A stretch of DNA of 64,000 nucleotides from Solobacterium moorei (GCF_036323475.1 NZ_AP028934.1:1426001-1490000), one strand, 5' to 3'; counted from the first letter of the stretch, positions 46,349 to 56,360 are shown. Program-made: numbers and translations. The notes: generated by a model not told the origin, from the letters alone.

Positions 46349-47236
46349 ATGTTTGTGGATAATAAATTTTATAATGATGTTTATCGGATGAGTAAAAAGA
46401 GTTTTATGAAATACTTTATTTTGTATTTGTTTTTACAATTATTATTGACTACCATACCTGAATTACCGTCCATTCAGATGATTTTAGCTGGTACTATAAA
46501 TCCTTTTAATTTTACTGAAGTAGCACATACTAGCTTCCTTCTATCATTTAGTTGTTCAATTATAATACAGTTTTTTACACTTCTAATCCTTATGCAGATT
46601 TTCCGAATCATACAGGGTTCTTATACAAAACTAATTGATTTATTTGAACCTTTAAGAGAAAAATGGTTGATTATCTTATGTATCTCCGCTTTTATCGCAT
46701 TTCTAGATAATTTATTTACGCATAACATTTCCAATACAATTTTATTGGTAATTCTAAAGTTAGCACTTTACTATTTAACAATATTTATTGCTTTTTCGAT
46801 TTATACTTATCCAACACATGCATATCAAGACGGAATTAGAAGTAGTATCAAAGAAGCCATTGATTCATTAATAGATATAATAAAGATAGACATTCACTAT
46901 ATGTGGATTTGCTTAGCTGCCTTACTCTTTACCATTGTCATCATATTTCCAATTCTAAGAACTATCTTTGGTGGGTCTTTACTTCTACCACTAGTTGCAT
47001 TGGATAATCCTAGTGCTTTAAATACACTTTCTAAATCAATGATGCCATTATTTACCGCAATGTTTATAGCTATACTTCTTGTATCGATTCTTACGCAATA
47101 CAGATTATTCTGTGCATATTATGCACATGCATTGTATTACTTCAAAAAGTATGTAGAAATAAAACCAGACGAATCAGAAACACTTACACAGTCAACTGAA
47201 TCAACATATATGATTGATAAAAATGAAGATGCTTAA
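46349..47236 (+). CDS. Integral membrane protein of unknown function
   Basis: About 295 residues with roughly six hydrophobic segments, including YFILYLFLQLLLTTI (about 25-40), FSCSIIIQFFTLLILMQIF (about 68-86), ILCISAFIAFL, TILLVILKLALYYLTIFIAF, WICLAALLFTIVIIF and MFIAILLVSILTQYRLFCAYYA. The C-terminal 30 residues are polar. I recognise no family. The start at 46349 is preferred over 46325 because AGTGAGGA lies upstream of it. It is divergent from yhfZ and shares the spacer with the operator, so it might be a member of the yhfZ regulon. Confidence 0.75.
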   Translation: MFVDNKFYNDVYRMSKKSFMKYFILYLFLQLLLTTIPELPSIQMILAGTINPFNFTEVAHTSFLLSFSCSIIIQFFTLLILMQIFRIIQGSYTKLIDLFEPLREKWLIILCISAFIAFLDNLFTHNISNTILLVILKLALYYLTIFIAFSIYTYPTHAYQDGIRSSIKEAIDSLIDIIKIDIHYMWICLAALLFTIVIIFPILRTIFGGSLLLPLVALDNPSALNTLSKSMMPLFTAMFIAILLVSILTQYRLFCAYYAHALYYFKKYVEIKPDESETLTQSTESTYMIDKNEDA

Positions 47237-47261
47237 GATTTCTAGCATCTTCATTCTATTT
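47222..47261. terminator. Bidirectional terminator between the membrane protein and cls
   Basis: AATGAAGATGCT and its complement form a perfect 12-bp stem with a 10-nt loop, followed by CTATTTTTAT on the plus strand. It overlaps the last codons of the plus-strand gene and serves the convergent cls gene as well. Confidence 0.85.
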
Positions 47262-48778
47262 TTATAATAATGGTGCAAACAATTTCGTAAAGCCAACAAA
47301 CAATCTATGTAAAATACCATCCTTGATTTCACCCCTTTGAATCTGGTGTGATTTACTGAAGGTATCTAACATATCATCACGTATATCTAATACCTTCTTA
47401 GAACCATAGAGATATGTACCATTCTCAAAGTGTAAATATAGTGAACGATAATCAAGGTTGATTGTACCAACTGTTGCTACAATATCGTCACTTACAAATA
47501 CTTTTCCATGTATAAATCCTGGCGAATATTCATAGATTTTTACACCACCATCTATCAAATTCCGATAGAACGATCTTGTAATATTCCAAACCATCTTCTT
47601 ATCGGGGATGCCTGGTGTAATAATCCTGACATCAACACCGCGCTTTGCGGCTAAGATTAAAGCATTCTCTAATTCTGTATCGATAATCAGGTATGGTGTG
47701 CAAATATATACATAGTTATTGGCACGATTCAGTATATTCATATAGACATTCTGACCGGTATTTTCTCCATCAAATGGAGTTTCACCATATGGTGAAATAT
47801 AACCATCTGTATTTTCCATCTTGGCATCAACTTTGAAAACAGTATAATCATTATCTGTCTTACGAATCGCATTCCAATTCGCTAGAAAGAGTACAGTATA
47901 TGACCAAACAGCCTCCCCTTTAACACGAATGACATTATCTTTCCAATGACCAAATACCATCTTTTGATTAATGTATTCATCTGCTAAATTCATTCCACCA
48001 GAGAATGCTACTTTACCATCAATTACCATAATTTTACGATGATCACAATGATTCATAACTACGCCAAGAAATGGATTAATCTTGTTATAACGAACACACT
48101 TAATTCCTTCACTCTCTAGCATATTTGCGTAATTTGGTGGAAGAGAATGAATGGTTCCCATATCATCATACATAACACGTACATCTAAGCCTTGTGCCAC
48201 TTTCTCTTTTAGAATAGTATGCATGCATTCCCAAAGTTTACCCTTCTCAATTGTAAAGTACTCTAAGAAGATAAGCTCTCTGCCTTCTTCATTTCCTCTA
48301 ACATAACAGGATAGCCAAGGTCACCTAAAGCATAGTAATCAAAATTTGAATTACGATAGATTGGATATCCTTCTGTCTTAGATAAGTAATAAAAATCTCC
48401 CTTCATATGTGGTGCAATTTCTTCCATCTCCTCCAAAACTATTTCATCTTGCACAAAATATTTCTTAGACTCAACTGTATTCTTAATAAGCTCCAAAAAA
48501 GTTTTTGAGGTAATTAAATTTGCACCCAACAGCAAGAATAATGCGGTACCTGGAATCGGGAATAAAATAATCAATAAAACCCACAACATGTCTGCCGATA
48601 GATGCCGTGAATTATTAATAATATACATAACAAGTAATATACTAAATAAACGAAGTGCCATTTCAATCCATACAAAATGTTCCGTAAAGAATAAAAATAG
48701 ATTACGTACAATTATAACTTCTACGATTAAACCTATCGCTATAATTCCAAACCGAAATATTTTCTCAAAAAAATTCAT
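47262..48778 (-). pseudogene. cls: Cardiolipin synthase, frameshifted
   Basis: A phospholipase-D-family cardiolipin synthase read in two frames. The first frame (48778 to 48263) gives the two N-terminal membrane helices and the start of the catalytic part, ending at EEMKKAESLSS. The second resumes with LIFLEYFTIEKGKLWEC and holds both HKD motifs (HRKIMVIDG and HGKVFVSDD). One missing base near 48270 restores a single frame of about 505 residues, the normal size. The start at 48778 has AAGGAG upstream. The first frame lacks the active site, and the second lacks the membrane anchor and may start at the ATG at 48224. A sequencing error is the alternative to a real mutation. Confidence 0.85.
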
Positions 48779-48972
48779 AGTTGGTCTCCTTACTAGTAAT
48801 GTTAATGTATCACTTTTAAAAATCATTGGCCAATCAATTCAAATTTAGTCAAAGTAAAAAATATATAAACTGGTTCAACAACACAAATAATTTACTTTTT
48901 TCAGTTGAAAAGGTTGTAAAAAAGCCAATATTAAGAGAAAATTATATGCGGAAATTGAAAGGAGTTAATACC

Positions 48973-49530
48973 ATGATTCAATCAACAGAAATTAAACCAG
49001 GTCAGTGCTTCGTTTGGGAAGGTGATTTATATCAAGCAATCACAGTTGACCGTAATAAGACAGCTATGGCTAAGATGAAGGTCGCTGTTAAAGTAAAGAA
49101 CCCAAGAACAGGTGTTGTAAAGGAACTCAGCTTAATTGGTTCTGACCGTGTCGAAGAAGCTTTCATCGATAAGAGAGAAATGCAGTATCTCTATAACGAT
49201 GGTGCAAACTTAATCTTCATGGATACAGAAACATATGAACAGATTGAAATTCCAGCAAGCCGCTTAGAGTGGGAAAAGAACTTCCTAAAGGAATCTTCTA
49301 TGGTAAACATTCAGGTTTACAACGGAGAAATCTTAGGTGTTCAATTACCAGATAAGGTAAATCTACAGGTTACAGAGTGTGAAGTTGCAGTTAAAGGTAA
49401 CACTGCGACATCCGCTACTAAAAATGCTACTGTAGAAACTGGTTTAAATGTTCGTGTACCATTATTCATCAACGAAGGAGAAGTAATCGAAATCTCTACA
49501 GCTGATGGTAAGTATTCTGGACGTGCTTAA
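48973..49530 (+). CDS. efp: Elongation factor P, variant tip loop
   Basis: A 185-residue ribosome-binding factor that relieves stalling at polyproline stretches. Three beta-barrel domains are evident: KOW-like (about 1-65), OB (about 66-125, with MQYLYNDGANLIFMDTETYEQ) and a C-terminal OB (about 130-185, ending ETGLNVRVPLFINEGEVIEI and DGKYSGRA). The loop that normally reads KPGKG, with modified Lys32, reads KTAMA here, so residue 32 is Met. The frame is open upstream to 48826, but ATG 48973 with AAAGGAG upstream begins the conserved domain. Confidence 0.92.
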   Translation: MIQSTEIKPGQCFVWEGDLYQAITVDRNKTAMAKMKVAVKVKNPRTGVVKELSLIGSDRVEEAFIDKREMQYLYNDGANLIFMDTETYEQIEIPASRLEWEKNFLKESSMVNIQVYNGEILGVQLPDKVNLQVTECEVAVKGNTATSATKNATVETGLNVRVPLFINEGEVIEISTADGKYSGRA

Positions 49531-49542
49531 TCACTTAAAATA

Positions 49543-49576
49543 GCTATGACATTATATGGTGTCATAGCCTTTTTTT
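49543..49576. terminator. Terminator between efp and the alcohol dehydrogenase gene
   Basis: GCTATGACA and TGTCATAGC form a perfect 9-bp stem with an 8-nt loop and are followed by CTTTTTTT on the plus strand, ending efp. The convergent dehydrogenase gene ends 3 bp further on and may use it too. Confidence 0.9.
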
Positions 49577-49578
49577 GC

Positions 49579-50784
49579 TTAGATTGTATATCCCTGTTTA
49601 ATCTTACGAATGACTTTTTCAAACTGTGTAACATTCCAAGTGACTGGTGTTGGATAAGTAGGATTCCCCTCCTTCTCTGCACCAGTCGCAAGATAATGAA
49701 TATCCTCCTCTTGAATTTCTGGAATTGAAGTTGGAATAGAAAATATTTGATTTAGATCTTTTAGTTTCTGAATAAACTGCTTTGACTTATCCTGGTTAGT
49801 AGCACCAGTGATACCTACTACATCCGCAATCGTTGCAAGCTTACCAACCACTGCACCACCATACTCTTCTAATACAATCGGTAAGATGATAGCGTTAATC
49901 ATTCCATGTTGTAAGTGATACATCCCACCTATTCCATGTGCTATCGCATGGACATAACCAACATAGTTATTGGAGATTGCTACTCCCGCATTATAAGAAG
50001 CTTCCAATAGTTCTAATCGATATTGTATATTCAAACCATCTTCAAAGCTAGGTACTAAGTATTGGCAAATGGACTTGATTGCACATAATGCATATTCATT
50101 GGTCTTACGATTATTAAAACAATTTATATACGCTTCAATAGCATGTGTCAGAGCATCCATCCCTGAATAGGCTGTCATTTTAGCAGGTAATGATGTTAAT
50201 AGTGAAGCATCTAACACTGCATACTTAGGAATTAAAAATAAATGACTTAATGCATATTTACGTTTTTTGATTGGATCTGTAATCACAGCACCTGCAGTTA
50301 CTTCAGAACCAGTACCAGCAGTAGTTGGTATAGCAATCAATAAAGGCAACTGCTTACTTACCCTTCCTGTATGTAATATTGTTTTAACATCTAGATTTTT
50401 CATTGGTACACTTGCAAGTGCTGCCTTTGAACAATCAATAACCGAACCTCCACCAATTGCGATAAGCGCTTGGCATCCATCCTTGATAAACATCTCTTTG
50501 AGTTTTTCTACATCAGAAATCTCAGGATCAGGTTTTACATCATGAAAGATACTATACTGAATATCATTCTGCGTTAATGCCTCAAAAAATGATTGTAGAG
50601 TTCCTCTTTTGATAAATCCTGGTGTAGTTACAATCATGTAGTGTGTTAGATGTTTCTCTTTTAAAACATCTACAAGATCAAGTAATGCATGTTCACCTTT
50701 TATCATCCTTGGCTGCATATATAACTGTGTCTTTTGTATCGGACTAAAGATCGCTTGTCTAACTCTTAATAAAAAATGAATCAT
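49579..50784 (-). CDS. Iron-containing alcohol dehydrogenase
   Basis: A 401-residue group III dehydrogenase. The NAD(P)-binding loop is IAIGGGSVIDCSKAA (about 95-110). TAGTGSEVTAGAVITD follows, and the iron ligands are in SGMDALTHAIEAYI (Asp and His, about 205-212), HAIAHGIGGMYHLQHG (about 275-290). It probably reduces short-chain aldehydes or ketones in fermentation, but the substrate cannot be read from sequence. It has its own ribosome binding site (GTGAGGT) and stands as a single gene between nifJ and efp. Confidence 0.9.
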   Translation of the reverse strand: MIHFLLRVRQAIFSPIQKTQLYMQPRMIKGEHALLDLVDVLKEKHLTHYMIVTTPGFIKRGTLQSFFEALTQNDIQYSIFHDVKPDPEISDVEKLKEMFIKDGCQALIAIGGGSVIDCSKAALASVPMKNLDVKTILHTGRVSKQLPLLIAIPTTAGTGSEVTAGAVITDPIKKRKYALSHLFLIPKYAVLDASLLTSLPAKMTAYSGMDALTHAIEAYINCFNNRKTNEYALCAIKSICQYLVPSFEDGLNIQYRLELLEASYNAGVAISNNYVGYVHAIAHGIGGMYHLQHGMINAIILPIVLEEYGGAVVGKLATIADVVGITGATNQDKSKQFIQKLKDLNQIFSIPTSIPEIQEEDIHYLATGAEKEGNPTYPTPVTWNVTQFEKVIRKIKQGYTI

Positions 50785-50828
50785 TGTTATACCTCACTAT
50801 GTTTAGTATAGCACTCTCCAGTCTCATA

Positions 50829-50871
50829 ATAGAAAAAAGACATATCCCCTAAATATAGAGAATATGTCTTT
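50829..50871 (-). terminator. Terminator of nifJ
   Basis: On the minus strand AAAGACATAT and ATATGTCTTT form a perfect 10-bp stem with a 16-nt loop, followed by TTTCTATTATG. It begins 10 bp after the nifJ stop. Confidence 0.85.
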
Positions 50872-50881
50872 GTTTGTTTAA

Positions 50882-53800
50882 TTATTCAGAAGTTTCTTCG
50901 TCTTGAACTCTCTTCTTGAATAAGAGTCTGTTATAACGCTTTTCAGCATCCTTACGAGCCTTCTCAAATAACTTGTCTGCTTCTTCTTGACCTAATACCT
51001 TAGGTAAGTTGAAATAACGAGCTTCGTTGAGTAAGAACTCTGTGAACTTGGAGAAGTCTGGAGTACGAGAGTCAATCTGTAATGGCTTCTCAAGTCTTGG
51101 GTCGAAGCGGTAAAGAACTGTGTAACCACAAGCAACCGCATTCTTCTGAACGTTAGGCATGTTAATCAAGCCACCCTTAATACCGTGCTCTAAGCATGGT
51201 GAGTAAGCGATGATGATTGATGGTCCCTTATAGCTTTCAGCTTCTTTGAATGCCTTGATTGTCTGTGACTGGTTAGCACCCATAGATACCTGTGCAACAT
51301 AAGCTGTACCGTATTCCATGAAAATCTGACCAATATCCTTCTTAGCACCCTGTTTACCACCGGAAGCAAACTTCGCAATAGAGGAAGCCTGAGATGACTT
51401 AGAAGACTGTCCACCTGTATTGGAGTAAACTTCAGTATCAAGTACTAATACGTTTACATCTAGGTTATTCGCCATTACATGGTCTAATCCACCGTAGCCA
51501 ATATCGTAAGCCCATCCGTCACCACCGATGATCCAAACAGACTTAGAAACAAGATCTCTTTCGAGTTTGAGTAGTTCCTTAACCTCTTCATTAGAAGAAG
51601 CCTTAACTTGTTCAACTAACTTATTAACGATTGTTTTTTGAACCTGACGGTCGTCATTAGCAGCGATATAAGCTTCAAATGATGCCTTTAAGTCAGCTTC
51701 AACCTTATCGAGATTATCTTCCATAATCTTGAGGATACGAGCACTCTTGTATGACTGAGCAATTGCCATACCATAGCCATATTCAGCGTTGTCTTCGAAT
51801 AATGAGTTAGCCCAAGCAACACCTTCACCATTTTCATCCTGTACAAATGGGTTCGTTGGAGTAGCAGAACAGTAAATCATTGAGCAACCTGTAGCGTTGG
51901 CAATTAACATATCGTTACCGAATAACTGAGAAGCTAAACGATAATAAGGAGCTTCACCACAGCCTGGGCAGCATCCAGATACTTCAAAGTAAGGCATCAT
52001 TAATGACACGCCGCCTTCAGTGTTATTGTTGCCATATTCCTTCTTATATGTTGTGTGCTTGTATAGATATTCAGCGACTGGTTCTTGACCTAACTGAGTC
52101 TTAACATCTGCTGCTGATAATGCCTTAGTAGGACATACTGTAATACATACACCACAGCCTACACAGTTACGTGTAGATACTTGAATTCTAAACTTGAGGT
52201 TAGCTTCCTTAGCTCCCTTATATGCAGGAGAAGGATCCTTCAATGTTAATTCAACATTGTTTTCAGCTGCAATCTTCTGAGCTGTAGCAACTTCTTCTTC
52301 ATCCATTAAGAATGAACGAATTGTTGCGTGAGGACATGCAAACCCACACTTACCACACTGGATACACTTATCAGCTTCCCATTCAGGAACAAGTGTAGCA
52401 ATTGTTCTCTTCTCTTCAAAAGCAACATTAGGCTTTAATGTACCATCTGTTACACCAAACTTCAAGAAAGCAGATACTGGCATATCTTGACCCTGTAAGT
52501 GATTGATTGGTGTTACGTGTTCATCAAAATATGCATCACCAGTTGTTCCCTTAACAGACTTATCAAACTGTAAGTCAGCCCAAGCTGGATCTACAGTTAC
52601 TTCTACGATTCCAGAAGCACCTGTTTCGATAGCCTTGATGTTCTTATCTACCACATCCTGTCCCTTACGAGCATATGTATGACGAGCAGAATCCTTCATT
52701 AATTCTAAGGATGTGCTATATGGCATAATCTGTTCATTTAAGCGGAAGAACGCTGCCTGTAAGATTGTATTTGTGAAACGTCCCATTCCTGTATCTTGCG
52801 CAATCTTAGTTGCGTTAATGATATAGAACTTCGCATGACGTCTAGCAAGTCTAGCTAAGATACGGTTAGGTAATCGATCTGCGATTTCTTCTGCTGGGAT
52901 AGTTGTGTTAAGTAAGAATGTTCCACCTTCCTTAAGGTCACGAATCATACCAAACTGGAAGCAGTAACTATCTAATGAGCAAGAGATAAAGTCAGCCTTA
53001 TCAATATAGTATGGGCTGTGGATTGGACTCTTACCAAATCTTAAGTGAGAACGAGTTACACCACCAGACTTCTTTGAGTCATATGCAAAATAAGCCTGTG
53101 AGTAAAGATCTGTATTGTTACCAATAATCTTAACTGTTGACTTGTTAGCACCTACAGTACCATCAGAACCCAAACCATAGAAAATACATGATGTATAGTC
53201 TGCATCAACTGTAATGTCAACTGGTTCAATTGAAAGATTTGTAACATCATCTTCAATACCAATTGTGAACTCTTCCTTTGGAGAATCCTTCTTCAATTCT
53301 TCAAATAGTCCATTGATATGAGATGGGTTTGTATCCTTAGAAGATAGACCATAACGTCCACCAACGATTGTTAGACCCTTGATATCACGTAAAGCATATA
53401 CAACATCTAAGAATAATGGTTCACGAGCACCCTGTTCCTTTGTACGATCTAATACAGCAATCTTCTTAACAGTTGCTGGAAGAACAGACTTCAAGAACTC
53501 AACAGAGAAAGGACGATATAGGTAAACCTTAATTAAACCTACTTTTTCGCCTCTCTTAACGAGTGTGTTGATTGTTTCTGTAATTGTATCTGTTACAGAG
53601 CCCATAGCGATAATGATACGTTCAGCATCAGGAGCACCTACATATGTAAATGGTGCATAGTTACGACCTGTATGCTCAGAAATCTTCTTCATATAATCAG
53701 CTACTACAGCTGGAATATTTGCAAAGTGATTATTTTGAGCTTCTGCAGCCTGGAAGAAGATATCATCATTCTGTGTACCACCACGAACTACTGGGTTTGT

Positions 53801-54445
53801 GTGTGGGTTTAGTGCTAATGCACGGAACTCTTCTAACTTCTCTTGGTTAACTAGGCTTCTTAAATAGTCATAGTCCATCACTTCAATCTTATCGATTTCG
53901 TGTGATGTACGGAAACCATCAAAGAAATGCATTACTGGTACACGTTGATCAATTGCGACTAGGTGTGCAACACCAGCAAGATCCATACAGTCCTGTACGG
54001 AGTGGGAACACATCTGAACAATACCTGTTTGGCGGCAAGCATAAATATCAGAGTGATCACCGAAGATACTTAATGTGTGTGTAGCTAAAGTACGAGCTGC
54101 TACGTGGATAACTCCTGGTAACATTTCACCCTTTAACTTGTAAATATTTGGGATCATTAATAATAGACCCTGTGAAGCTGTAAATGTTGTAGCTAAAGAG
54201 CCAGCCTGTAATGCACCGTGAATTGCTCCGGCAGCACCACCTTCAGACTGCATTTCCACAACCTTAACACGATCTCCAAACACGTTCTTACGACCTGCTG
54301 TTGACCATGCATCAACATTTTCCGCCATTGGCGATGACGGTGTAATTGGATAAATACCGGCTACTTCCGTAAAAGCATACGCGGCGTGGGCAGTTGCGGT
54401 ATTACCATCCATAGCTTCGAAAACTTTTTTGTTTTCAGTACTCAT
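50882..54445 (-). CDS. nifJ: Pyruvate:ferredoxin (flavodoxin) oxidoreductase
   Basis: A 1187-residue single-chain enzyme that oxidises pyruvate to acetyl-CoA and CO2 and reduces ferredoxin or flavodoxin; it is typical of anaerobes. Domains in order: alpha/pyruvate-binding (ITPSSPMAENVDAW near the N-terminus), the gamma region (about 415-640), a two-[4Fe-4S] ferredoxin insert (CIQCGKCGFACP at about 690 and CVGCGVCITVCP at about 750), then the thiamine-diphosphate domain with a proximal cluster (CCPGCGEAPY, about 820), GDGWAYDIGYGGLDHV and SNTGGQSSKSS. The length is normal and AAGGAGG precedes the ATG. Its presence indicates an anaerobic lifestyle. Confidence 0.97.
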   Translation of the reverse strand: MSTENKKVFEAMDGNTATAHAAYAFTEVAGIYPITPSSPMAENVDAWSTAGRKNVFGDRVKVVEMQSEGGAAGAIHGALQAGSLATTFTASQGLLLMIPNIYKLKGEMLPGVIHVAARTLATHTLSIFGDHSDIYACRQTGIVQMCSHSVQDCMDLAGVAHLVAIDQRVPVMHFFDGFRTSHEIDKIEVMDYDYLRSLVNQEKLEEFRALALNPHTNPVVRGGTQNDDIFFQAAEAQNNHFANIPAVVADYMKKISEHTGRNYAPFTYVGAPDAERIIIAMGSVTDTITETINTLVKRGEKVGLIKVYLYRPFSVEFLKSVLPATVKKIAVLDRTKEQGAREPLFLDVVYALRDIKGLTIVGGRYGLSSKDTNPSHINGLFEELKKDSPKEEFTIGIEDDVTNLSIEPVDITVDADYTSCIFYGLGSDGTVGANKSTVKIIGNNTDLYSQAYFAYDSKKSGGVTRSHLRFGKSPIHSPYYIDKADFISCSLDSYCFQFGMIRDLKEGGTFLLNTTIPAEEIADRLPNRILARLARRHAKFYIINATKIAQDTGMGRFTNTILQAAFFRLNEQIMPYSTSLELMKDSARHTYARKGQDVVDKNIKAIETGASGIVEVTVDPAWADLQFDKSVKGTTGDAYFDEHVTPINHLQGQDMPVSAFLKFGVTDGTLKPNVAFEEKRTIATLVPEWEADKCIQCGKCGFACPHATIRSFLMDEEEVATAQKIAAENNVELTLKDPSPAYKGAKEANLKFRIQVSTRNCVGCGVCITVCPTKALSAADVKTQLGQEPVAEYLYKHTTYKKEYGNNNTEGGVSLMMPYFEVSGCCPGCGEAPYYRLASQLFGNDMLIANATGCSMIYCSATPTNPFVQDENGEGVAWANSLFEDNAEYGYGMAIAQSYKSARILKIMEDNLDKVEADLKASFEAYIAANDDRQVQKTIVNKLVEQVKASSNEEVKELLKLERDLVSKSVWIIGGDGWAYDIGYGGLDHVMANNLDVNVLVLDTEVYSNTGGQSSKSSQASSIAKFASGGKQGAKKDIGQIFMEYGTAYVAQVSMGANQSQTIKAFKEAESYKGPSIIIAYSPCLEHGIKGGLINMPNVQKNAVACGYTVLYRFDPRLEKPLQIDSRTPDFSKFTEFLLNEARYFNLPKVLGQEEADKLFEKARKDAEKRYNRLLFKKRVQDEETSE

Positions 54446-54628
54446 ATGTCCTCCTTCATAATACCTCTATATATTATAAGACTAAAAGACATGAAATAAT
54501 AGACATTTGCGCAATAAATACCCTATTCCCCACTATTTTCACATGATTTTTTTACTACCAAAAATAATCAACTAACATTGTTTTGTAAATGCTATCTAAT
54601 TTGTTTATTTCTATGTCACTGTATGAAA

Positions 54629-54652
54629 AAAAGAAGTACTAAGACTTCTTTT
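54629..54652 (-). terminator. Terminator of yneF
   Basis: AAAAGAAGT and ACTTCTTTT form a perfect 9-bp stem with a 6-nt loop, followed on the minus strand by TTTCATAC. It overlaps the yneF stop codon and separates it from nifJ. Confidence 0.75.
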
Positions 54653-54860
54653 ATTGATTCATGGATTTCATAACAGAACGAATCTGTGCCTCACTTGGCT
54701 TACGTCCCATTTGCATAAACATTGCACGAACCATCTTCTCATTGATTGGTGGATTTTCCTTCAGCTGCTTTTCGAAATACTTTCTTGTTAAGAAGAATGT
54801 TACGATTGCACCGATTAATCCTCCAGCAATGAAGAATCCTAATGAACTCCAAAATTCCAT
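54651..54860 (-). CDS. yneF: YneF family (UPF0154) small membrane protein
   Basis: 69 residues with one N-terminal membrane helix (LGFFIAGGLIGAIVTFFLT, about 7-25) and a conserved cytoplasmic tail (NPPINEKMVRAMFMQMGRKP followed by SEAQI). This is the UPF0154/YneF family found across Firmicutes; its function is unknown. AGGTGG lies upstream of the ATG. The IS30-family element begins 88 bp upstream of its start. Confidence 0.92.
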   Translation of the reverse strand: MEFWSSLGFFIAGGLIGAIVTFFLTRKYFEKQLKENPPINEKMVRAMFMQMGRKPSEAQIRSVMKSMNQ

Positions 54861-54960
54861 AAATTACACCACCTATTCTTCATGTACCTTGTTATTTTAT
54901 CTTGTTTTGTACATGCTTGCAACGGCTAAAACAGTGTTTTATTTTGCTCCTCAAGTGAAA

Positions 54961-55050
54961 AGTTAAATTCCACTTCTAAGGTACGAAAGTTGAATTTAGT
55001 TATTCACCAAGCTCTAGTTGAATTTACTCTTACACTTCTAGTTCAATATA
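54961..55050 (+). repeat. Four iterated motifs in the left end of the IS30-family element
   Basis: AGTTAAATTCC (54961, inside the inverted repeat), AGTTGAATTTA (54988), AGTTGAATTTA (55016) and AGTTCAATATA (55040) recur every 24-28 bp upstream of the transposase. The right end has only the copy in its inverted repeat. They may be transposase-binding sites. Confidence 0.45.
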
Positions 55051-55085
55051 AGTGCCGATTCTTCGTGTTTTAGGAGGAAAACATT

Positions 55086-56360
55086 ATGTTAACGAAGAAT
55101 TCACACATGTCTTATTCAGATAGACAGATCATTGAAACTGGTATCGAAAATGGTTCTACCAAACAAGCTATCGCTACTACCCTTGGTAAAGACAAATCAA
55201 CCATAGGAAAAGAAATCAAATTCCATCGTGTCCTTGCATACAAATGTAATCTGCCTCTAGAGTGTGCTAACTACAAACGCTGTAAACATGAACGCCATTG
55301 TACTCTGGATTGTATCGATTATGTCCCTTTCAAATGTACTCGCAGGGACAAGTCACCAGGAGCTTGTAATGGATGTGGAAACTATCGCTCTTGTCGCTAT
55401 GACAAATATCGATACTCTGCCCTCGATGCACAGCACGACTACCAGATGACACTTACATCTTCACGACAAGGTGTCAATGCGACAGTAAATGATATCAAGC
55501 AGCTCGGTGAACTCTTATTACCATTGATTAAGAAAGGTCAGTCCATCTACTCTATTCTTCAAAGCCACAAAGAGATCAAACTATCCGAAAAGACGATATA
55601 CAACTATATCGAAAATGATGTCTTCCAAGATGTGGGTGTATCGATCGGTGCCATCGACCCGAAACGTGTCGTAAGACGAAAGATGTCCAAACAAAAGCGC
55701 AATACATACAAGCCACGTAAAGACAATCGATACCTGACAGGAAGAAAGTACTCCGACTTCTTGATATACATGGAAAAGAATCCAAATGCCAAGGTCGTAG
55801 AGATGGATACGGTATACAACGACGTGTCCAACGGACCTTTCCTACAGACCTTCAAATTCAGAGAGTATGACCTGTTGATATGTATCTATCAAACCGTAAA
55901 GGACTCCTTACATATGTTGGATGGGATCCTATTATTGGAAAAGATATTAGGAAAAGAAATGTTCGAAAAAGAAGCCGAGGTCATATTAACAGACAGAGGA
56001 AGTGAATTCGTCCTAGCTGAAGAAGCGGAGATACGTGAAGATGGAACTCGCAGGACACGTATGTTCTACTGTGATTCGATGGCCTCTTGGCAGAAAGGTA
56101 GTCTAGAGAACCTACACCTATTGGTAAGAGAGATATGCCCAAAGGGATGTGATCTCCATGCATTGGGACTTACATCACAAGAAAAGGCAAATCTCATCAG
56201 TATCCATATTAATTCATATCCAAAAGAAAAGCTGCACGGAAGATCATCCATACAGCTGCTCCATTTCTACAACGAAGAAATGGCCAAGAAACTCTATGAT
56301 TTTGGAATTACCGAAATCCCACCAGACGAAGTAATTCTAAAACCATATCTTCTAAAGTAA
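55086..56360 (+). CDS. IS30 family transposase
   Basis: 424 residues. An N-terminal helix-turn-helix (about 8-50, with SYSDRQIIETGIENGSTKQA) is followed by a Cys-rich segment (about 58-110, with CANYKRCKHERHCTLDCIDY) that may bind zinc. The DDE catalytic domain shows the first Asp in VVEMDTVYND (about 238), the second in VILTDRGSEFV (about 303) and Glu in WQKGSLENLH (about 345). It is intact, with TTTAGGAGG 8 nt before the ATG. Confidence 0.92.
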   Translation: MLTKNSHMSYSDRQIIETGIENGSTKQAIATTLGKDKSTIGKEIKFHRVLAYKCNLPLECANYKRCKHERHCTLDCIDYVPFKCTRRDKSPGACNGCGNYRSCRYDKYRYSALDAQHDYQMTLTSSRQGVNATVNDIKQLGELLLPLIKKGQSIYSILQSHKEIKLSEKTIYNYIENDVFQDVGVSIGAIDPKRVVRRKMSKQKRNTYKPRKDNRYLTGRKYSDFLIYMEKNPNAKVVEMDTVYNDVSNGPFLQTFKFREYDLLICIYQTVKDSLHMLDGILLLEKILGKEMFEKEAEVILTDRGSEFVLAEEAEIREDGTRRTRMFYCDSMASWQKGSLENLHLLVREICPKGCDLHALGLTSQEKANLISIHINSYPKEKLHGRSSIQLLHFYNEEMAKKLYDFGITEIPPDEVILKPYLLK

